The notes under the pieces are model-generated. The model was given only the letters and a program-made list of their open reading frames with translations, ran no database searches and was not told where the DNA came from. DNA of 64,000 bases from Comamonadaceae bacterium OS-4 (lineage in GTDB: Bacteria > Pseudomonadota > Gammaproteobacteria > Burkholderiales > Burkholderiaceae_C): NCBI GenBank assembly GCA_027924025.1, contig AP026970.1:2626501-2690500 (forward strand), read 5' to 3'. The first letter of the stretch is position 1. Each line of letters begins with the position of its first letter. Positions 45,537 to 55,435 of the stretch are shown here, piece after piece. The translations under genes were made by a program, and so were the position numbers.

Positions 45537-46622
45537 TTAACCCTGAACCGGTGCCATCGCGCCCGGTTCTTCCGGAATGGCCTGCAGCAGAAAGCGGGCA
45601 AGTTCAGGCGGCAGGTCGGTCTGCAAGGCCACACGCTCACCGGTCGCCGGGTGGTTGCACTGGAATCGCCAGGCATGCAAAAACATGCGCTTGAGCGGCA
45701 CAAGCCCTTCGTCACGGGCCAGTGCCTTGTTCAGCTCAAAGTCGCCATATTTATCGTCACCCACAATGCCCATGCCTTCCGAGGCCAAGTGCACCCGGAT
45801 CTGGTGGGTGCGACCGGTCTTGATGGTCACCTCCAACAAGGAATAGGCCTTTTGCTGCGGCGTTTGCACAACGCAAGCCGCGGGCGTGACCGAATGCACC
45901 TTGACCAGGCTCAAGGACGGCATGGCGTCCGCATGGTCTTTAGCCACCACGCGGACACGGCGCTCGCCATCCGGCAGCAGGTATTTCTGCAAAGACTTGT
46001 CCAAGACCTTCTTATTAGCCGGCCACTGCCCAGCTACGAGAGCCAGGTAGGTTTTGCCGGTTTCGCGCTCGCGGAATTGGTCTTGCAGGTTTTTCAGGGC
46101 GCTACGCTTCTTGGCGACCAGCAGAATGCCGCTGGTTTCTCGATCCAAGCGGTGCACCAATTCCAAAAAATTCGCTTTTGGACGCGCCATGCGCAGCTGC
46201 TCGATGACGCCGAAGCTCACCCCGGAACCGCCATGCACGGCTACCCCAGCAGGCTTGTTTACCGCCAAAAAATGGTCGTCCTCAAACAGCACCGGGAAGT
46301 CCTTGGCCGGCACAAAGCGATGGGCCTGCTCGGCCATCGCGGCGGTTTTCTGTTCCGCGCGTTCAGAGGTGCGCACAGGCGGCAGGCGGATAACGTCGCC
46401 CGTGGCAATACGGGTGTCGGCGCTGGCGCGGCCTTTGTTCACGCGGACTTCGCCGCTGCGGATGATGCGGTACACGTGGGTCTTGGGGACGCCCTTGAGC
46501 TCCCGCATCAGAAAGTTGTCGAGGCGCTGGCCAGCGCTGTCTTCATCCACCGTCACGGATTTGACTTGGGTGTTGGCCAGGGGAGCCGTTGAGGGCTCTT
46601 TGCCCCCTATAATGTGTTTCAC
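45537..46622 (-). CDS. rluC: 23S rRNA pseudouridine(955/2504/2580) synthase RluC
   Basis: The 361-residue protein has an N-terminal S4 domain (QRLDNFLMRELKG, VYRIIRSGEVRVNKGR) and the catalytic aspartate in VHRLDRETSGILLVAKK. It is divergent from rne, as in E. coli. The start is uncertain: GTG at 46622 is the longest, but the rne promoter (-10 at 46608-46613) overlaps it, and GTG codons a little downstream are possible. Confidence 0.92.
   Translation of the reverse strand: MKHIIGGKEPSTAPLANTQVKSVTVDEDSAGQRLDNFLMRELKGVPKTHVYRIIRSGEVRVNKGRASADTRIATGDVIRLPPVRTSERAEQKTAAMAEQAHRFVPAKDFPVLFEDDHFLAVNKPAGVAVHGGSGVSFGVIEQLRMARPKANFLELVHRLDRETSGILLVAKKRSALKNLQDQFRERETGKTYLALVAGQWPANKKVLDKSLQKYLLPDGERRVRVVAKDHADAMPSLSLVKVHSVTPAACVVQTPQQKAYSLLEVTIKTGRTHQIRVHLASEGMGIVGDDKYGDFELNKALARDEGLVPLKRMFLHAWRFQCNHPATGERVALQTDLPPELARFLLQAIPEEPGAMAPVQG
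46608..46613 (+). promoter_or_regulatory. -10 box of the probable rne promoter
   Basis: TATAAT is a perfect -10 hexamer. GCCGTT 17 bases upstream is a poor -35. Transcription would start near 46620, giving rne a leader of about 500 bases and placing the promoter in the first codons of rluC. Confidence 0.5.
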
Positions 46623-47117
46623 TAGCGACGCGCCGTAAGTGGTTGATTTGTCTGGAGTTTAGTCCACACCCCACTGAACGCAGCGCTGGAAGGTCGAAGT
46701 CCCCGTTTGGCGCCAGCTGTAAATCACACGCCACCTGCCTGTGATGGCAGCGACACCACACGGTCAAGCCGACGAATTGAAACCCTGATACGGAATACCC
46801 CAAGTCTGCCAACCCACGGTTGGCGGGCGGAATGAAACGAGATGTTTGTGTTGCTAAGCCTGATCACCTTGTGCCTGCGGAGCGTTTACGCCCCGTTTGG
46901 TGGCACAAATCGGCCTGCAGCCCCGGTACTACCTGCGCAACCAGCTAGCATTTTTGTAGCGGGTTCACAAACGCATTCCCTCGTCCCCATCCACGCGCCT
47001 ACGCTTCGACACCTCGTGTGACCTGAAGTTCTCCGGCAATTCCTCCTCACTTCAATTCGTCAGTCCGGCTTCGTGAGCCCCCACCGGGCATGTACTAATT
47101 GAAGAAGGATGCAATCC
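46623..47117 (+). other. long rne leader region (5' UTR)
   Basis: No ORF is convincing in this 495-base gap. It has several short inverted repeats, for example GCCAACCC-acgg-TTGGC near 46808, and a CCACCTGCCTG/GGCAG stretch. In E. coli the long rne 5' UTR lets RNase E feed back on its own mRNA; a like role is inferred from position only. Confidence 0.5.
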
Positions 47118-50090
47118 ATGAAACGGATGCTGATCAACGCCACGCAGGCTGAAGAACGCCGCTTGGCCATCGTCGACGGACAAAAACTCCTCGACTACGA
47201 AATCGAAATTGAAGGCCGCGAACAACGCAAGGGCAACATCTACAAAGCGGTCGTGACCCGCGTAGAGCCCTCCCTGGAAGCCTGTTTTGTGGACTACGGT
47301 GAAGACCGCCACGGCTTCCTGCCTTTCAAGGAAATCTCGAAACAGTATTTCCAGCAAGGCGTGTCTGCGAGCAATGCCCGCATCCAGGACGCGATCCGCG
47401 AAGGCCAGGAACTGCTGGTTCAGGTCGAAAAAGAAGAGCGTGGCAACAAGGGCGCAGCCCTGACCACCTTCATCTCGCTGGCCGGCCGCTACGTGGTATT
47501 GATGCCCAACAACCCCCGTGGCGGTGGCGTCAGCCGCCGCATCGAGGGCGACGACCGTGCTGAGCTCAAAGAGAACATGGACCAGTTGGAGTACCCCAAC
47601 GGCATGTCCATCATCGCCCGCACAGCCGGTATCGGCCGCAGCGCGCCCGAACTGCAGTGGGACCTGAACTACCTGTTGAAGCTCTGGGGTGCCATCGACG
47701 GCGCTGCCAAGGGTGCCAAGGGCGCTTTCCTGATTTACCAGGAATCCAGCCTGGTGATTCGCGCGATCCGCGACTACTTCAACAACGACATCGGCGACAT
47801 CCTGATCGACACCGACGACGTGTACGAGCAGGCCCAGCAGTTCATGGCCCATGTGATGCCTGAGCATGCGGCCCGCGTGAAGCGCTACCGCGACGACGCG
47901 CCGCTGTTCAGCCGCTTCCAGATCGAACACCAAATCGAATCTGCCTACGCCCGCACCGTGACCCTGCCTTCGGGCGGCGCCATCGTGATCGACCACACCG
48001 AGGCATTGGTGTCGGTGGACGTGAACTCGGCCCGCGCTATCAAGGGCGGCGACATCGAAGAGACCGCCACCCGCACCAACCTGGAAGCCGCTGACGAAGT
48101 AGCCCGCCAGATGCGCCTGCGCGACCTGGGTGGCTTGATCGTGATCGACTTTATCGACATGGAAGAGTCCCGCAACCGTCGCGAAGTGGAAAACCGCTTG
48201 CGCGACGCCCTGCGCCAGGACCGAGCCCGCGTGCAGTTCGGCACCATCTCCAAATTTGGTTTGATGGAAATGAGCCGCCAGCGCCTGCGCCCGGCCTTGT
48301 CCGAAGGTGCGTCCATCCCCTGCCCGCGTTGCGGTGGTTCCGGCCACATCCGTGACACCGAGTCCAGCGCCTTGCAAATTCTGCGCATCATCCAGGAAGA
48401 GTCCCTCAAGGACAACACCGCCTCGGTGCTGTGCCAGGTTCCCGTAGAAGTGGCTTCGTTCCTGTTGAACGAAAAGCGCACCGAAATTGCCAAGATCGAG
48501 TTGAAGCAGCGTATCAACGTCTTGATGGTGCCCAACAAGACCCTGGAAACCCCCAACTACAAGCTCGAGCGCTTGAAGCACGACGACCCACGCCTCGACC
48601 ACATCGAAGCCAGCTACAAGATGGCTGACGACATGGAAGAAGGCACCGGTGTGACCCGTCGCTCTCAAGAGCCGACCAATAAGCAAACGCCTGTGATCAA
48701 GGGTGTGTTGCCTGATGCCCCCGCACCCATCGCGCCTCCTAAGCCAGAACCCGTCAAGGTGGTAGCAGCGCCCGCAGCTCCCGTTGCAGCGGCCCCGGCA
48801 CCTACAGGCTTCTTTGCTTGGCTCAAGTCTTTGTTTACAGCGCCCGCTGCCGCTCCAGCCCCTGTGGCCCCGGCTCCGGTCAAGACGGAAGAGAAGCGCG
48901 AAGCCCGTCCAGGCCGCGACGGTGGTCGTCACGGTGGCCGCAACCAGCGTGGCGAGCGCAATGCAGAAGGCCGTGGCGAAGCACGTACCGATGCCCGTCC
49001 GGACAACCGCGGCGAACGCAATGACCGTGGCAACCGCAATGAACGCGGTGACCGCAATGCACGCCCCGAACGTGGAGAACGCGGTGCCCGCAATGAGCGT
49101 GGCGAGCGTAGCCAAGCGCCCCGCCAGGATCGCATGGACGCTGAACAAGCCAAAGCGGTCAACCCTGAGGTCAGCGTCCAAGCCGATCAAGGTGGCACTC
49201 AGCAACCCCGTGAAGGCCGCCAGGAGCGCGGCAACCGCAACGAACGCGGCAACCGCGGACCCCGCAACGGCGAGCGCACGGACGTGCGCACTACAGAGCC
49301 CACCAGCGAAGTAGTAGCGCCCCAAGCGCTGACAGAAGGCGCAGTTCCCGCAGCAGACCCAAGCGCTGAAGGACGCGAACCACGCGAAGGCCGTAATGGC
49401 CGTGGCCGTGGACGCCGCAACGACCGGGCGCCACGCCAGGACGAAGGTCAAGCGCCACAAGCAGCCGTGACGGACGCTACCGGCAACGAAGCCGCGGAAG
49501 CTGTCGCTACTGGCGAAGTTGCCGCCGACAACGGTGCTGCGCAAGAGACGCGTGAACGCCGCTCCCGTGACCGTTACGGCCGTGACCGTGGCAACCGCGG
49601 CCCCCGTGGCGAAAATGGTCAGCGCAACGCGATGGACGGTGCAGAAGCTGCAGCAGTGGCACCCGAAGCAAGTGCAACTCCGGAAGCCGTGGCCGTCACT
49701 GTGGCACCGGAAGCTGCCGTACCAGTAGCCGCTGAGGTAAGTGCACCCGCACCGGTAGCGGCAGCGCCTGTTGCGGCACCTGTCGCTCCAGCGCCCGCCT
49801 CCGTAGCGGAATCAGCACCTGCCGGACGCATGCCCAAAGTGACAGGCTACAGTCTGCCGACCGCCGCCTTGGTGGAAGTGGCCAACAGCTCTGGCCTGCA
49901 ATGGGTGAACTCGGATGCAGACAAAATCGCAGCCGTGCAAGCTGCGATTGCAGCAGAGCCCAAGCCAGTGCATGTCCCCCGCGAGCGTCCCGCTCCGGTG
50001 GAGCTTGACGACCGCCCCTTGGTGTTGGTCGAGACCCGTCGCGATCTGCGTGACATGAAGCTCCCGTTTGAGAACGATCAAACGGCTTAA
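47118..50090 (+). CDS. rne: ribonuclease E
   Basis: The main endoribonuclease of mRNA decay and rRNA/tRNA processing. The 990-residue protein has an N-terminal S1 domain (about 35-120), the DNase I-like catalytic region with [18 protein letters not shown], the zinc-link CPRCGGSGH (Cys402, Cys405), and from about 520 a disordered scaffold with Pro/Ala segments and many [13 protein letters not shown] repeats. The last 70 residues ([21 protein letters not shown]) are ordered-looking and probably a partner-binding motif. ATG at 47118 has AAGAAGG nine bases upstream; an ATG three codons earlier is too close to it. Confidence 0.96.
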   Translation: MKRMLINATQAEERRLAIVDGQKLLDYEIEIEGREQRKGNIYKAVVTRVEPSLEACFVDYGEDRHGFLPFKEISKQYFQQGVSASNARIQDAIREGQELLVQVEKEERGNKGAALTTFISLAGRYVVLMPNNPRGGGVSRRIEGDDRAELKENMDQLEYPNGMSIIARTAGIGRSAPELQWDLNYLLKLWGAIDGAAKGAKGAFLIYQESSLVIRAIRDYFNNDIGDILIDTDDVYEQAQQFMAHVMPEHAARVKRYRDDAPLFSRFQIEHQIESAYARTVTLPSGGAIVIDHTEALVSVDVNSARAIKGGDIEETATRTNLEAADEVARQMRLRDLGGLIVIDFIDMEESRNRREVENRLRDALRQDRARVQFGTISKFGLMEMSRQRLRPALSEGASIPCPRCGGSGHIRDTESSALQILRIIQEESLKDNTASVLCQVPVEVASFLLNEKRTEIAKIELKQRINVLMVPNKTLETPNYKLERLKHDDPRLDHIEASYKMADDMEEGTGVTRRSQEPTNKQTPVIKGVLPDAPAPIAPPKPEPVKVVAAPAAPVAAAPAPTGFFAWLKSLFTAPAAAPAPVAPAPVKTEEKREARPGRDGGRHGGRNQRGERNAEGRGEARTDARPDNRGERNDRGNRNERGDRNARPERGERGARNERGERSQAPRQDRMDAEQAKAVNPEVSVQADQGGTQQPREGRQERGNRNERGNRGPRNGERTDVRTTEPTSEVVAPQALTEGAVPAADPSAEGREPREGRNGRGRGRRNDRAPRQDEGQAPQAAVTDATGNEAAEAVATGEVAADNGAAQETRERRSRDRYGRDRGNRGPRGENGQRNAMDGAEAAAVAPEASATPEAVAVTVAPEAAVPVAAEVSAPAPVAAAPVAAPVAPAPASVAESAPAGRMPKVTGYSLPTAALVEVANSSGLQWVNSDADKIAAVQAAIAAEPKPVHVPRERPAPVELDDRPLVLVETRRDLRDMKLPFENDQTA

Positions 50091-50130
50091 GCCGCCAGTC
50101 CAGTCACCGCCATGCGCGGTGACAGTTCAT

Positions 50131-50160
50131 AAAAAAAGGGCACCGGGGTGCCCTTTTTTT
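50131..50160. terminator. bidirectional terminator after rne
   Basis: GGGCACC-gg-GGTGCCC is flanked by seven A on the left and seven T on the right, serving rne (+) and the convergent GGDEF gene (-). Confidence 0.92.
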
Positions 50161-50185
50161 ATGCCGGATTACCGGCACGATCTAA

Positions 50186-51262
50186 CTAGAAAATATCGAC
50201 TGCGCCGATTTTCAGGGCCTCGGCAAAAAAGCCTTTGCGCACGAGTTCTGCATGGCTGAACACCTTGTTACGGCCGTGGTGCTGCCCATAGTCCACCGCG
50301 CGCTCTGCGCGCTCTAGGGCAGTGTTTGGCGAATCATCAGGCGTCACCCGGGTGAAGCCGCCGCAAATCGTCAAATGCCCCACCTGCGGAAAATTGAATT
50401 TCTCGATATTGGCCCGGAACCGCTCAAAGGCCGCCAGCACCAAGGCCTCATCAGGGCAGTGCATCAACACCGCGAACTGCTCCCCCCCGAAGCGGTACAA
50501 ACGATCGTAGGTGCGGAAGGTGTTGTTCATGATGCGCGCGACCAGCAGCAGCACCTCCTCCGCGATCAAGTGCCCATGATGGTCGTTGATCGTGCCGAAG
50601 TGATCTACACAGATAGTACCCAGCCAATAGTTGGGCGGCACCCGGTGCCGGCGCTCTTGCCCCGCTGCCAACACGATCTGGCGGGCTTCGGCTGCCGCGT
50701 CCTGCATCTCGCCCAACTCTTCAAGGACAGCGCTGTAGAACGTGTCATCCAGAGACTTGCGGTTAAGCAGACCCGTCAAGGCATCCCGATCGCTGTAGGC
50801 CAGCAGCCGGTACATATTGCGAAAAACACGCGACACATCCGAAATCACCATGAGTTGGTCGTCGAGCAGCGCACTGGCCGAATGAATCTCTAGGACACCC
50901 TCCACGTCGGCCACCGGGTCAGCAAACAGCGGCAAATAGGTAATCCGCGGCCCGTCCTCGCCCGCCCAGGCAATTTCGACGCGTTCGCGGCGTTGGATGC
51001 AATGCAAGCGGTCCCGGTTGTCCTCCAGCAAAGGCAGGGTTTGAAAGTCCACGCGCAGGGGATCTACCACCTTGCCACCACCGCGCGCATCGAGCACGGT
51101 GACATCCATCCAGCGTTTGACGCCCTCCTCGCTGACGACCTTGGAGACCAGCACCCGCTGGATGGGCACCAGGTCAATCAGGGCTTTGGAGAGGGTGAGC
51201 TCCAGCAGATCGCGGTCGCGGTGGTCCGTGAGCTTGATGAGGTGTTCAATAAGTGAGGCCAT
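50186..51262 (-). CDS. GGDEF-domain protein with degenerate GGEQF motif
   Basis: A 358-residue cytoplasmic protein. The N-terminal half (about 1-165) looks like a GAF-type sensor (RVLVSKVVSEEGVKRW, YLPLFADPVADVEGVLEIHS). The C-terminal GGDEF domain (about 180-345) reads RFGGEQF near 258-262 instead of GGDEF or GGEEF, and VDHFGTINDHHGHLIAEEVL. Gln replaces the acidic residue thought essential in active cyclases, so it may be a c-di-GMP or GTP sensor rather than a maker. A ~40-residue Gln/Ala-rich insertion follows the first GGDEF helix. Confidence 0.85.
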   Translation of the reverse strand: MASLIEHLIKLTDHRDRDLLELTLSKALIDLVPIQRVLVSKVVSEEGVKRWMDVTVLDARGGGKVVDPLRVDFQTLPLLEDNRDRLHCIQRRERVEIAWAGEDGPRITYLPLFADPVADVEGVLEIHSASALLDDQLMVISDVSRVFRNMYRLLAYSDRDALTGLLNRKSLDDTFYSAVLEELGEMQDAAAEARQIVLAAGQERRHRVPPNYWLGTICVDHFGTINDHHGHLIAEEVLLLVARIMNNTFRTYDRLYRFGGEQFAVLMHCPDEALVLAAFERFRANIEKFNFPQVGHLTICGGFTRVTPDDSPNTALERAERAVDYGQHHGRNKVFSHAELVRKGFFAEALKIGAVDIF

Positions 51263-51304
51263 GAAACCATAATAGCCCCAACGCCTTGCGGCGTCACCAT
51301 GGGT

Positions 51305-52573
51305 TTACGCCCTTGCAGCCGCTTTGTAAGCCTCTGCCGCCGCTTTGCTATCCATGCGGTGTTCGGCCAGATCAGCCAAGGCCAGCAAGGCCCGACGCTT
51401 CAAACCAGCATCCTTGAGCAGCGGGATGGACTGTTTCAACAAAGCCTGCGCTTTGCCCCACAGCGACAAGCGAACACACATCACGCCGGCCAGGTACTGC
51501 AGCAAGGGGTCACCGGGTAGCGCCATTTGCGCCTGCTCGATGCGGGCAAGCCAAGCGGCGTCAGGCAAGGCCTCGCTGGCACCGAAACTGGTTTCCAAAA
51601 TACCGGTCAGCCGCACCCGTTGATCGATGGTCAGGCTATGGCCTTGCGACTCCCAGAGGGGCAACACCCAGAGACGCGCTACCGCAGGATCGCCCTGTAC
51701 GCTGAGCAAGCGTTGCGCAGCCTCCAGCGCCACATCCGGCTGCTGTCGCTCGGACAATTCCAAACACGCCCACGCCTGCGCCAGCTGCGCAGCATCGTGC
51801 GCGTTGCGCAGCATCTCAAGGGCTAGCCCACGCACGATGCCGGCTCCCGCCACTTCCGAGAATGCCCGGTGTTTGGTCAGCACTCTGGCTGCATCCAGCG
51901 CCACGCGGGTATTTCGGGCTTGGCGCGCTGCTTTAAAGCGCAAGCGCAGCGCAATGGTGCGCCGAGCCGTGCCAACGGGCAATTGCTCCAGCCAGCGCAC
52001 GGCACCGACGGAATCGCGGTCTTCCAGAGCCCAGCGCGCTGCACGCAACTGAACCCCATCCCGTAAGTCACCAGCCTCTTTACTGCTGGCCTCTGCCAGT
52101 GCGTTTTCAAAGTGCGCCTCACGAAGGCTTCGGTCTTGCAAGGCATGGGCACTCTCGGCAGCCAGCAGGTGCGCCAATGTGCGCAAACGCGCGGCATCCG
52201 GCAAGGCGTCGCCACTCGCCAGCATCGCGTCTTCAATCGCCACCACCACCTCAGCGGCTTTGCGGGCCCGCACAAACCGGCCCGCCACCAAATGGGAAAT
52301 GGTGTCCAGCAGGCCGGAGTAAATGCTCCGCTCTTTGTAGGAGAGCCGCCAGCGACGGGCCTGCTGCGGAATGCTGAACAAACCCGACAAGGCACGCAAG
52401 GCCAGATGCAAGGTCACAAAAAGCAGTGCCAAGCCGAGCAACACGAGGTTCAGCGACACATCGATACGGTGAGGCGGCCAGAAAAAAGTGACCGTGCCAT
52501 GGTTATTTCCTGCGAAAAGTGCAGACACCACAGCCACGCAAAACAAGGCGATCAACCAGAGCGCAAACCGCAT
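51305..52573 (-). CDS. hemY: HemY-like heme biosynthesis TPR membrane protein
   Basis: A 422-residue inner-membrane protein with two N-terminal helices (about 3-22 and 38-60), the HemY_N block (FALWLIALFCVAVVSALFAGNNHGTVTFFWPP) and a cytoplasmic or periplasmic TPR region to the end. Its biochemical role in gram-negative heme synthesis is not defined. ATG at 52573 is two bases after the hemX stop; a TTG overlapping that stop is an alternative. Confidence 0.9.
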   Translation of the reverse strand: MRFALWLIALFCVAVVSALFAGNNHGTVTFFWPPHRIDVSLNLVLLGLALLFVTLHLALRALSGLFSIPQQARRWRLSYKERSIYSGLLDTISHLVAGRFVRARKAAEVVVAIEDAMLASGDALPDAARLRTLAHLLAAESAHALQDRSLREAHFENALAEASSKEAGDLRDGVQLRAARWALEDRDSVGAVRWLEQLPVGTARRTIALRLRFKAARQARNTRVALDAARVLTKHRAFSEVAGAGIVRGLALEMLRNAHDAAQLAQAWACLELSERQQPDVALEAAQRLLSVQGDPAVARLWVLPLWESQGHSLTIDQRVRLTGILETSFGASEALPDAAWLARIEQAQMALPGDPLLQYLAGVMCVRLSLWGKAQALLKQSIPLLKDAGLKRRALLALADLAEHRMDSKAAAEAYKAAARA

Positions 52574-52575
52574 GG

Positions 52576-53628
52576 TCAACGCCCCGCCGCTGCCGTGGCC
52601 AGTGCGGCCAAGGTGTCGTCAACCCGCGGTACTTCGAGGGTGCGCATTTGAGACTGCAGCACCTGCAAGGCTGCCTGGGCCGCCTGTGTTTTGCGGGACG
52701 AGCCATCAAAAAACCGGGTCAGCGAGCCCGAGGCCGCAGACAAATCTGCACGGGCCGCTTCGGTTTGGCGGGCCAGCAAACCCAGGCGCGCGTTCAGCAC
52801 CTTCAGCTTGAAGTTTTCGCGCACAAAGAAGGCTTGCTCCGGGGACAACAAGGCGGCATCCGGGCTATCGATCTTGCTCACCCGCACCAGGCCCCGCACT
52901 TCGTCACGGATCACAACACCGACACGCCCCCACCAACCTGGCAGGGACTCTTGAGCTTGCCGTTCTAAAACCGGCGGGGTTTTGGTTGAGGGCAGCGCAT
53001 TGCTAACCGGAATGTCGTCCGCCAAAGACACCAACTCGTCCAGCTTGAGCAGCATGGCCGGGGTATCGGAGAGCGCAGTGTTTTTGATACGTGCAATGTC
53101 TTTGGCAATGGCGCGCTGGATCGGAGCCAGGCGTGGCTGCGCGGCGCGGTTGACCCGCTGTTCCGCGGACTTCAGCGCCGTCAACAAAGGCTCGACACTT
53201 CCGGTGAGCTGTGCTTGTTGTTGGGCAAGGCGCAGGCCCGACTCCATGTCGACCACCAGATTTTCGTCGCGTGAGCGCGAGAGACTTTGGATCAGCTCTT
53301 CGAGTTGCGTGCGCTGCAGTGTCACCTCGCTCAAGCGCGCATCCAGCACGGCAATTTTGGCGGCGGTTTCAATCGCGAGCTCTTGCGCCTGCTTGGCGGT
53401 GCTCCGCGCTTCGCCGGCTTGCGCGCCGGAGTCCGCCGTCTGGCGGGCCAACTGCTCCTGGACATGACCGAGCTTCTGCCACAGCATCCCGCTGCCGATT
53501 GCGCCGGCAGCTGCTATCAGGGCGACAACCCCCAACCAACGATGGGGCTCCGCCAGCTTGGCGATCGGAGTCACTCCAACCGCAGGTGCGGCATCCTTGG
53601 CAATAGGCTCGGGGGCTTCAGAGTTCAT
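52576..53628 (-). CDS. hemX: HemX-like membrane protein
   Basis: A 350-residue single-pass protein annotated by tradition as uroporphyrinogen-III C-methyltransferase, though it lacks the methylase fold. One helix (WLGVVALIAAAGAIGSGMLW, about 31-50), a coiled coil (about 50-120) and the conserved DEVRGLVRVSKIDSPDAALLSPEQAFFVRENFKLKVLNARL region (in parts). Overlaps hemD (ATGA) and hemY. Confidence 0.9.
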   Translation of the reverse strand: MNSEAPEPIAKDAAPAVGVTPIAKLAEPHRWLGVVALIAAAGAIGSGMLWQKLGHVQEQLARQTADSGAQAGEARSTAKQAQELAIETAAKIAVLDARLSEVTLQRTQLEELIQSLSRSRDENLVVDMESGLRLAQQQAQLTGSVEPLLTALKSAEQRVNRAAQPRLAPIQRAIAKDIARIKNTALSDTPAMLLKLDELVSLADDIPVSNALPSTKTPPVLERQAQESLPGWWGRVGVVIRDEVRGLVRVSKIDSPDAALLSPEQAFFVRENFKLKVLNARLGLLARQTEAARADLSAASGSLTRFFDGSSRKTQAAQAALQVLQSQMRTLEVPRVDDTLAALATAAAGR

Positions 53629-54419
53629 TGCAGGGATTCTATCGAGGCCAACAGTGCGCCCAGCACAGGTTTCGCCTGCAAAACCTGCCCAAAACCCGCT
53701 TCCAAGGCGGCGGCTTCAATCCGGGCGTGGGTCACCACGGCTTTGGCCCGGCTCCAATCCTCGTCCGGGCAGCAGGCCTGTAAATTGCGCACTGCTTCCG
53801 AGCTGCTGAAAACCCATACTGTGCCGTCTGCGGCGGAGCGCTTGGCAAACGCCAGAGCGTCACCATCCCATACCGGGCGTTGTCGCTGGTAGGCAACGAC
53901 GAACTCGACCTCGCCGCCGGCGCTTTTCACTTGGCGGGCAAACCAATCCCGACCGAACCCTTCATCGCTGGCGCCTGCATCCACCGTGGTGCCGCGAACC
54001 ACCAGCACGCGGTAACCGGGCACCACTCGAGCGGACACCACGTCCCACAAGGCTTCGGAGTCGAACTGGCCGCCTTCATGGTTCGGCGCATCAATGCATG
54101 CTTCTTGGGCGCCGACTTTCAGCAGCGCAGAGTAGCTTCCGGGCCCCGTCACAAATGCTCTTGTTTTGATAGCTGATCCCGCAGTAAATACGGGCGCCAC
54201 CATTGTTTTTTGTTCGAAAAAATAGTGCACCGCATTACGGCTGACAAACATGGCGGCATCAAAGCTGCCCAAGCGCTCCCAGGCCGCGCTGAGCGGCGCG
54301 GGTGCCGCCGCAGCCCGGATGTCAATCAAGGGCAAAGATTCGGCCTGATAGCCGGCGTCCGCAAGTGCCTTGAGCCACGGTGCAGCTTCCGATTGAGGCC
54401 GGGTAATGACGACGCGCAT
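53625..54419 (-). CDS. hemD: uroporphyrinogen-III synthase
   Basis: HemD closes the linear tetrapyrrole made by HemC. The 264-residue two-domain protein has MRVVITRP, FVSRNAVHYFF, GYRVLVVRG and VWVFSSSEAVRNL. The loop between FVSRNAVHYFFE and FVTGPGSYSALL (residues about 70-88) is encoded by a close copy of the dispersed repeat. ATG at 54419 gives the family start. Confidence 0.93.
   Translation of the reverse strand: MRVVITRPQSEAAPWLKALADAGYQAESLPLIDIRAAAAPAPLSAAWERLGSFDAAMFVSRNAVHYFFEQKTMVAPVFTAGSAIKTRAFVTGPGSYSALLKVGAQEACIDAPNHEGGQFDSEALWDVVSARVVPGYRVLVVRGTTVDAGASDEGFGRDWFARQVKSAGGEVEFVVAYQRQRPVWDGDALAFAKRSAADGTVWVFSSSEAVRNLQACCPDEDWSRAKAVVTHARIEAAALEAGFGQVLQAKPVLGALLASIESLQ
54156..54212 (+). 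repeat. dispersed ~60-bp repeat inside hemD
   Basis: TGCTCTTGTTTTGATAGCTG, ATCCCGCA, a spacer, ACGGGCGCC, ACC and ATTGTTTTTTG: one of the best-preserved copies. It lies antisense to hemD and is read there as part of a surface loop. Confidence 0.7.
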
Positions 54420-54426
54420 CGCGGCC

Positions 54427-55362
54427 TTAGGCGGTTTGCGCCCGCATGCCTTCTTGCAATGCAAGCGCGACCTGTTCACCCAACGCGATGGCCGACGCGG
54501 TGTCGGCCACAGGGCCACTGGCATGGGCGTACACCACGGGCTGGACGCCATCGGCATCGCCCCAAGCCGCCCGGATACGCAACTGCTCACCATCAAACTG
54601 GGCATACGCCGCCAACGGCATCGAGCAACTCCCGCCCATCATGCGGCTCACCGCCCGCTCGGCGGACACCGCCAGCCAAGTGGGGGGGTGCACCAGGTGC
54701 TGCAAGGCGCCTGCCACATCTGCACGGTCGCTCCGGATCTCGATGCCCAAGGCCCCTTGCCCGGCCGCGGGCAGCATTTGCTCAGGCTCAAAGACCGCGC
54801 GAATACGCGCCTCCAAACCCAAGCGCTTCAGGCCGGCTGCCGCCAGAACGATGCCGTCGTACAGGCCTTCGTCGAGCTTGCGCAATCGGGTATCGAGGTT
54901 GCCACGCAGTGGCTCAATCTTTAGATCGGGGCGCATGGCGCGCAACAGGGCCACACGTCGCAAACTCGAGGTCCCGACTGTGGCACCGGTTGGCAGATCC
55001 AACACACTGGCGTAGGTACTGGACACCCAGGCATCGCGGGGGTCTTCCCGCTCCATCACGCAGGCCAGCACAAAGCCTTCGGGCAGCTCCATCGGCACAT
55101 CTTTGAGGGAATGGACCGCAAGGTCGGCACGGCCTTCTTCGAGGGCGACTTCCAGCTCTTTGACGAACAGGCCTTTGCCACCGACTTTGCTCAGCGAGCG
55201 ATCGAGGATCTGATCGCCTTTGGTGGTCATCCCCAAGAGGGCCACCGTTGACCCGTTTTTTTCTAATAAAGACTGAACATGTTCAGCCTGCCAAAGTGCC
55301 AATCGGCTCTCTCGGGTGGCGATCGTAAATGTGGGCAAAATCGTAACTCGGCTGTAATCCAA
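54427..55362 (-). CDS. hemC: porphobilinogen deaminase
   Basis: HemC joins four porphobilinogens. The 311-residue protein has [25 protein letters not shown], the dipyrromethane cofactor cysteine in [16 protein letters not shown] and [15 protein letters not shown]. No ATG is in the right place: TTG at 55362 or TTG at 55338 (giving [11 protein letters not shown]) must be used. Seven bases separate it from hemD. Divergent from ppc. Confidence 0.95.
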   Translation of the reverse strand: MDYSRVTILPTFTIATRESRLALWQAEHVQSLLEKNGSTVALLGMTTKGDQILDRSLSKVGGKGLFVKELEVALEEGRADLAVHSLKDVPMELPEGFVLACVMEREDPRDAWVSSTYASVLDLPTGATVGTSSLRRVALLRAMRPDLKIEPLRGNLDTRLRKLDEGLYDGIVLAAAGLKRLGLEARIRAVFEPEQMLPAAGQGALGIEIRSDRADVAGALQHLVHPPTWLAVSAERAVSRMMGGSCSMPLAAYAQFDGEQLRIRAAWGDADGVQPVVYAHASGPVADTASAIALGEQVALALQEGMRAQTA

Positions 55363-55435
55363 AATATGGCTTCGATGCTAGCATGGGCGCGTTCCTTGCT
55401 TCACCTGAAGCCTCCCCCACCCCACTCCCAGACCT

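Noticed and set aside
46945..46990. Another repeat copy in the rne leader
   Set aside because: CTAGCATTTTTGTAGC matches the left block only; too short to separate from chance.
47052..49544. 830-residue minus-strand open frame over rne
   Set aside because: Antisense of RNase E; long only because high-GC codon use removes stops on the other strand.
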